DNA of 64,000 nt, from the NCBI GenBank assembly GCA_023374045.1, contig CM041781.1, positions 144,266,982-144,330,981 of the forward strand, given 5' to 3'. The translations under genes were made by a program, and so were the position numbers. The stretch comes from Limonium bicolor (Eukaryota > Streptophyta > Magnoliopsida > Caryophyllales > Plumbaginaceae). Positions 58,501 through 64,000 of the stretch are shown piece after piece (the stretch's first letter is position 1; the number at the start of each line of letters is the position of its first letter). Below the pieces are notes generated by a model. That model saw nothing but the letters and a program-made list of their open reading frames with translations, made no database searches and had not been told where the DNA came from.

Positions 58501-59571
58501 CCATGAAAGGTTGGAATGAAGCTAGAACAAGGCAAGGTAAGGGCACCATTAGTGGTGATTTTCGGACAACATAATAACATGAAGGAAACATCATTTTTCT
58601 TTGAGTTTCCTTACCTTGAAGCAAAGGAGAACAACAATATGTGAAAAGATGAGCTCAAGCTCCTCCAATGGTGATTCCTCTTGGCACCGAAATGGAGCTC
58701 TTGGGATTTTGAGAAGATAGGAATGAAGAGCTTGATGAGACTAAGAGAATGGTGGTCTTAGAATTTGATTTGGCAAATAAGCTAGGAGATACAAGTGGTC
58801 AAAGATGGAAAATGATGGTGGTGTTGGTGTTGCTGTAGCAAATCGTGAATGAGAGCAAGAAGGAGATAGAAGAGAGGTTGAAGACGTGTGAATGAGAGGA
58901 GGGAAATGAGAAAGTGAGATAAGTTTGCTTTTAAGAAGATATTTATATCTTAAAGCAAATAGTAACCATTAGCCATCATTTGTTCACTTAATAAACTTAC
59001 ATGTGTGGTGACTCATTACTACAAAAACCGGCCCCCTTAATGTTACTAAGGGCATTTTAGTCTTTGTTGGCCAATTTAAATACTTATACAAACATATGTT
59101 ACAAACTAGCTTATTTTAGTTACTATTCACTAAAACAAGGCACATAGATGTGAAATTTTTGATTTCCCATTGATATAGACTTCCAAATGTGACACTATAT
59201 AGTACACATGTTAATTAAAGAGTAATGATGGACATTTAGCCATTCAAAACTCATTTACAAGACAATTTTTCAAAAATGTGCTTTAAGACTCCTTAAAGCA
59301 CATTTTGTGTTTTAACTTGTTTTCAAGCTTGGTTTTCTTTGGTAATCGGTTTAATATGTTCATTAGTATACAAATAAGGTCTTGGTAAGCTCATTAGGTC
59401 TCACCCAAGCTTATCCCAAGCTTAGAGCACATTTTAGCCCTAACTGACTTTAAGGCATTTATATGTGTTTTCTATGGTTTAAATTGTTTACTAATGTTTC
59501 TAAGACTCTTTTTAGTCTTAATATACCATATTAATATGTTTAAACAACATACTAAGGTTTGGGGTATTTCA
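55527..59571 (-). repeat. 3' LTR of gypsy G (about 4.0 kb)
   Basis: The minus-strand start TGAAATACCCC is at 59571 and the end GGGGTGTTACA at 55527. Landmarks: the hairpin at 55620-55641, a GCCCTCGAGGGGGT palindrome near 55924, and a GACCGACCTTG/AAGTTCGGTC cluster (56886-57292). No gene inside. Confidence 0.88.
56886..57292. repeat. GC-rich cluster of inverted GACCGAC/GTCGGTC units in LTR G
   Basis: Six or more units of about 60-70 bp each hold GACCGA(C/T)CTTG, CAAGT(T/C)CGGTC and (A/G)GATCGGTC. The cluster occupies the same relative part of the LTR as the clusters in LTR D and the LARD. Confidence 0.8.
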
Positions 59572-59608
59572 ATCTACCCCCCTTAAAAGAACTTTGTCCT
59601 CAAAGTTC
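59572..59608 (-). promoter_or_regulatory. Hairpin plus polypurine tract, module 2 (element G)
   Basis: On the minus strand GAACTTTG and CAAAGTTC form an 8-bp stem with loop AGGA, followed by TTTTAAGGGGGGTAGAT and the LTR start. Relative to the LARD, one C-G stem pair is T-A on both sides. Confidence 0.85.
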
Positions 59609-59830
59609 ACACTTCCACATATCCTAAATGTTAGAACACGGGAATACATATAAACAATATTTCCATACAACATTAACAACACACTTACATAACATTAGAC
59701 ACAAAGTCCATACAACATAACATCGGACACAAGGTCCATACAACATCATTCAGACACAACGGTCTGTAACATAACAACATAACATAGACGATGTATTTAA
59801 ATACACGTCGTACACACATAACCGAAACGG
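59609..59830 (-). other. gypsy G 3' untranslated region
   Basis: Non-coding, with short CATACAACAT/GACACAA repeats (59690-59770). No gene. Confidence 0.6.
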
Positions 59831-59866
59831 CTCTACCCCCCTTAAAAAGGGGTACGCCCCGTACCC
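59831..59866 (-). promoter_or_regulatory. Hairpin plus polypurine-like tract, module 1 (element G)
   Basis: The minus-strand stem GGGTACG / CGTACCC with a GGG loop is followed by TTTTTAAGGGGGGTAGAG, just behind the pol stop. Confidence 0.65.
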
Positions 59867-59880
59867 TATACACATAAATA

Positions 59881-62800
59881 CTAAGAAGTAAACAATGACG
59901 GGTACTTCGCCTTCATCTTATCTTCCAGCTCCCAAGTGGCCTCCTCAACGTCCTGGTTAGACCAAAGAACCTTCACCAGTCTCACAGACTTATGGCGAGT
60001 GTCTCGAGTCTTAGTATCCAGAATCCGTACCGGAGTCTCCACTGATCGCATGGTCGGCTCTAAGGTTAGCCTTTCAGGCTGAAGCACATGAGACGGATGA
60101 GACATATATTTCTTCAACTGGGACACATGAAATGCATCATGCACCTTGCCCAGCTCGGCGGGTAAATCGAGTCTGTAAGCTACCGGGCCGATCCGCTCCG
60201 TCACAACATAAGGCCCCACATATTTTGGGCTCAACTTGCCTTTCTGGCCAAAACGAAATACTCCCTTCATGAGGGGATACCCTGAGAGAATACCTGATCG
60301 CCCACGGCGAACTCCAGGTCACGTCTGCGCACATCTGCGTACGACTTTTGTCTGTCCTGAGCTGCCTTCATATTAGCCCGAATCTGGCAAACTTCTGCCT
60401 GAACTTTTCAAGATACTCTGGTCCTATAATGACCGTCTCACTCGACTCATCCCAGCATAATGGCGTGCGGCATGGTCTACCGTACAAAGCCTGGAAGGGA
60501 GACATCTTCATCGAAGCATGATAACTGTTGTTGTAACTAAACTCGATCAGATGTAACTTATCAATCCAGCTGGTCTGAAAATCAAGTGCACATGCACGTA
60601 ACATATCCTCAAGTGTCTGGATGGTACGCTCACTCTGACCATCTGTCTGTGGGTGGAACGCTGTACTTAGCTTCATCTCGGTACCAAGCGCTTCCCGTGT
60701 GGATTTCCAATACCTTGAGAGGAATCTGGTATCCCTGTCAGACACAATTGTTTTTGGTACCCCATGATGTCTTACAATCTCTCTGTCGAAGAGCTCTACT
60801 AGTTTTGCCACTTTCCAGGTTCCTTCATCGGTATAAATCGAGCCACATTGGTCAGTCGGTCAACAACAACCCAAATCATATTCAGACCTCCCCTTGTAGG
60901 CGGAAGCCCTACTACGAAGTCCATAGAAATGTCATGGAACTTCCACTCAGGCACTGGCATTGGCTGTACCATACCACCAGGCCGTCGGTGCTCAAACTTG
61001 ACCTTCTGACAAGTGAGACACCTCAATACATAATCAGTAACATCCTTTTTCATTCCAGTCCACCAAAAATAACGTTTCATACCTTATACATCTTTGAAGC
61101 TCCGGGTGAATCGAAGTCGTAGAACAGTAGGATACACTCAGTATGCGCTCCTTCAGCTCAGCGCTACTCCTCGGAATACACAGTCGGCCATTCAGCCTAA
61201 TCAGGTCATCATCGTGGAGTCGGAAAGTCGTACTTCTGACCCTAGAATGTGCCATCAATAAGCTTCTGCCTGATCTCCAACATATACTGATCCGTCATCT
61301 GAGCACTCCGCACCTCTTCAACCAAGCCAGTATGAGAGACTAGCGAATGGAGAGAGTGTGCTCGGCGACTCAATGCGTTAGCTACCACATTGCCTTACCC
61401 TCTTTGTACTGTAGATTAATGTCGTAGTCGTTTAGAAACTCAAACTCCCACCTTCTTTGCCTCATGTTCAACTCCTTCTGAGTGAACAAGTACTTTAAAC
61501 TTTTGTGGTCAGAATAGATTGTCACACTTCACTTACCCCATACAAATAATGTCGCCATATCTTCAATGCGAAGACAATGGCACCCAGTTCTTAATCGTGG
61601 GTGGGTAGTTCTCTTCATGCTTCTTCAGCTGTCGGGAGCGTAAGCTACGATTCCCGTGTTGCATCAACACACAACCATACCACTACCTGATGCGTCGCAA
61701 TAGACCTCAAAACCATCTGGACCGTCTGGTATAGTCAGGACTGGTGCAGATGTCAGAGCATCCTTGAGACTCTGGAAAGAACTCTCACAGTCGACTCCAC
61801 TCGAATGGTGCATCTTCTTCATCAAGGAAGTCATCGGCTTCGAGACACTAGAGAAGTCCTTCACAAACCTCCTATAATAACCTGCCAGACCGAGGAAGCT
61901 CCTGATATCGGTAACTGTCTTCGGCCTAGGCCAGGTGCGCACTGCATCAATCTCTTGCCGGATCAAGAGCGATCCGGCCTCAGAAATCACTTGACCAAGA
62001 AAGGATACTTGGTTCAACCAAAACTCACACTTTGAAAACTTAGCATATAACTGATTCTTCCTCAATGTTTGTAACACATTTCTCAGGTGGCTTTCATGCT
62101 CACTTCTCGATTTCGAGTACACAAGAATATCGTCGATGTAGACTACCACTGACTTGTCCAACTGATCTTGGGACAAGCGGTTCATTAAGTCCATGAACTT
62201 AGCTGGTGCATTGGATAAACCAAACGGCATAACCGTAAACTCATAATGTCTATATCTTGTTCTGAATGCGGTCTTCTCAATGTCACTGTCACGGATGGCA
62301 ATCTGATGGTATCCGGATCGTAGATCTATCTTGGAGAATACTGATGCTCCCCTCAACTGATCAAATAAATCGTCGATGCGTGGTAAAGGGTAACGGTTCT
62401 TTACCATAACTGCATTCAGTTTTTTATAGTCAATACACAGGCGGAGACTACCGTCCTTCTTTTTCACGAAGAGGACCGGCGCTCCCCATGGTGAAACGCT
62501 AGGGCGGATAAATCCCTTGTCGAGTAGGTCTCTCAGCTGCTCCTTGAGCTCTGTCATCTCGGCTGGAGCCATACGATAGGGCACCTTCGCAATTGGTCCG
62601 GTGCCCAGAACCAAATCAATCTCAAACTCAACTTCCCGTGCTGGCGGCATGCCCGACAGTTCCTTAGGAAATACATCAGGAAACTCCGACACTACCGACA
62701 CATCTGGGCTAAACTCTGGATCTCTCTCTATGTCCTGGGCATAGCAGAGGTATACATCATTCCTCGTCGTAGTTCACGATACATAGCCATGGCGGTGATG

Positions 62801-63272
62801 ATCTGAGTCGAAGGCTCCCTGGGCCTCTGGCGGTAAGATATTGTAACCCCAGATGGAATCCAAAGAAGCAGACGATGCTCGGCACACAGGATTCTGCCCT
62901 TGTACCACTCCAACCAGTTCATTCCGACAATCACATCAAAACCAAGTCCGTCGAACTCTATCAAGTCGATCCGGAAACTCTTCACCTCTGATTCGTACAA
63001 CAACATCTCGGTGGTAGCGGGTACACCTGATCCGCTCTTTCGACGGGAGAGTGACTAGGAAGTCTGGCATCTCATCACCGTCTAACCCAGCCTCTCGCAA
63101 AGGATAGCGAAATAAATGTATGAGAGGCTCCGGAGTCGAACAAGATCGAAGCGTCCACGCCATTGACTGGAAAGGTACCGGTGAGGATTGTGCCGCTCTT
63201 GCCGGCTTCTGCCTCATTGCAGACACTCAGTATACCTCCCGTTCCGAGAGCACAGCCTAATTCATTGGCAAA
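59881..63272 (-). pseudogene. gypsy pol of element G: protease, RT, RNase H, integrase, chromodomain-like tail
   Basis: Minus-strand frame from a CTTATTAG acceptor (63273-63274): GTILTGTFPVNG and ILFDSGASHTFIS (aspartic protease, near 63190-63110), a shift, FDVIVGMNWLEWY (62930), then a long open RT stretch (62701-61664) with [39 protein letters not shown] and [13 protein letters not shown]. RNase H (CDASG near 61690) is broken. The integrase follows with [25 protein letters not shown] and QTDGQSER (61080-60600), then GKLSPKYVGPYVV and VKVLWS, stop at 59881-59883. At least five frame breaks (near 63090, 62715, 61660, 60805 and 60300) show it is inactive. The protease exon opens without an ATG in frame at the domain border, which fits splicing. 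Confidence 0.9.
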
Positions 63273-63440
63273 CTAATAAGTATTGGGTAACAACACGGTT
63301 GATATACTTCAACAACTCCACTTTATTCATTAATACACTCTTCTTACATTATACGTTGGTTTACACTGTTGACATAACTAACACATATATAACATCCTTA
63401 ACATACACTGGCTTAACACATTACATAATCATACAAGGCT
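63273..63440 (-). other. Intron-like spacer between AlkB stop and protease frame
   Basis: About 170 AT-rich bases with no coding signal, ending (minus strand) in ATACTTATTAG, a plausible splice acceptor for the pol frame. Normal Tekay elements have continuous gag-protease coding here. Confidence 0.5.
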
Positions 63441-64000
63441 TTAAAACTGTCTGAAGGTCAAATTCAAACGTCCGGGTTTCATGTGTGTGGCGTTGATCAC
63501 TGCCGACGGTGCGGTATTCAGTTTAATCTTCCTGATGCCATGATATAGCATCCTTGATTGCCCACCCATGATTAACACATCTCCTGATTTTATTACTAAC
63601 TTCTTTGCGAGATCAGCACGCTTTGCTCGCCATATATAACACTACGGTATCACCAATGGACCAAGACACCACGGGTACTCCCTTACTTAGAGACTCAGGT
63701 GACTCGTCCTTATCTTGGTGTAAACCTAATCGTCCACCTTTCTGGTAGAAGTTCACAATACACAAATCTGCTTTAACACTTGGAATTGAATCCGTTTCAA
63801 CTTGCTGAGCAATTCCCACGGCGTGGTTAACGACCGCAAGGAACTCCTCAGGTATCATCGGTACAGTTGCTCCATCTTCAGCTCGCACTTTTGATATGTC
63901 TTGGTGTAAGGAATCCAGTCCTTACCCATGCACATCATCTTCAATTTCATTCTTGATCCACTCGGGTATTCAGGTGTGTAGAACCTCCTGGTGTTGCTCC
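63441..64000 (-). pseudogene. AlkB-type 2OG-Fe(II) dioxygenase, central and C-terminal part, in gypsy G
   Basis: Minus-strand frames give RRFYTPEYPSGSRM and KLKMMCMGKDW (63980-63915), then after a one-base shift VPMIPEEF and ADLCIVNFYQKGGRLGLHQD with KDE (63850-63710), PVVSWSIGDTVVLY, and after an inserted base near 63612 SGDVLIMGGQSRMLYHG and GRLNLTFRQF, stop TAA at 63441-63443. HQD is the HxD iron pair, YHG the second iron His, and R-L-N-L-T-F-R holds the 2-oxoglutarate Arg, all diagnostic of AlkB. The plant ALKBH1-like group is closest by motif. These enzymes remove methyl groups from DNA or RNA. The active-site residues remain but two frameshifts break the frame. The N-terminus lies beyond the window. 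It sits upstream of protease on the same strand, matching the gag-AlkB order at 10203-11990. Confidence 0.88.

Larger units (their letters stand above)
55527..64000 (-). mobile_element. Ty3/gypsy Tekay-type element G with AlkB domain, 3' part
   Basis: Read on the minus strand from the right edge: AlkB domain, spacer, protease, RT, RNase H, integrase, chromodomain-like tail, 3' UTR with two hairpin-polypurine modules, and a 4.0 kb LTR ending TGTTACA at 55527. The gag and 5' LTR would lie right of the window. It inserted into LTR E. Its pol closely resembles that of element A by eye. Confidence 0.88.

Noticed and set aside
60586..61122. 178-codon plus-strand frame
   Set aside because: It lies antisense to the integrase of element G, whose motifs are clear on the minus strand.

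Overview
The window is a piece of an angiosperm nuclear genome made almost wholly of nested transposable elements. Plant origin is shown by Ty3/gypsy chromovirus polyproteins of the Tekay type with LTRs of about 4-5 kb and initiator-Met tRNA primer sites, a CACTA (En/Spm) element with a TNP2 transposase, a Mutator-like element (MULE) with a MUDRA-type transposase and a plant mobile domain (PMD) gene, and AT-rich spacers. I see no intact host gene; nearly every reading frame is broken by frameshifts or stops. I cannot name the species.

Layout. (1) 1-9809: 3' part of a plus-strand gypsy element, with the pol end (1-2302), a 3' UTR with two hairpin/polypurine modules, an LTR from 2747, and two extra partial copies of the LTR 3' end. 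(2) 9810-12280 plus an LTR at 12281-14252 and 38066-40437: an older minus-strand gypsy element with 5' LTR, primer site, gag, then a piece of an AlkB-type dioxygenase where protease is expected; a further minus-strand LTR cuts the AlkB piece at 10202. (3) 14253-38065: a 23.8 kb MULE sitting inside that LTR. It holds a transposase that continues into an OTU-like cysteine protease region, a 95-bp tandem repeat, a truncated gypsy LTR and a PMD gene. (4) 24080-34623: a complete 10.5 kb CACTA element (3-bp TGC target duplication) inserted in the PMD gene; it carries TNP2 and a second, multi-exon gene ending in a Ulp1-type (C48) SUMO-protease domain. (5) 40807-55526: a plus-strand LTR broken by a complete 13.2 kb non-coding LARD-like element (41200-54447; ACTAA target duplication). 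(6) 55527-64000: a minus-strand gypsy element with LTR, UTR, integrase/RNase H/RT/protease, then, upstream of protease, the middle and C-terminal part of an AlkB domain.

Most notable signal. Two separate minus-strand gypsy copies of this LTR family each contain half of an AlkB-family 2-oxoglutarate/Fe(II) dioxygenase between gag and pol: gag followed by the AlkB N-terminal half at 10203-11990, and the AlkB C-terminal half followed by protease-RT at 59881-64000. Together they imply a retrotransposon lineage ordered gag - AlkB - PR-RT-RH-INT, with AlkB and pol probably each read from its own splice acceptor. Alongside, the MULE carries an OTU-like domain and the CACTA a Ulp1 domain, so three transposon classes nested together each carry a host-type enzyme of a family that removes a modification (methyl, ubiquitin, SUMO). 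The gypsy elements also share RNA-like features with paired base changes: hairpins before each of two polypurine tracts, a hairpin over the primer site and a hairpin near the LTR 3' end.
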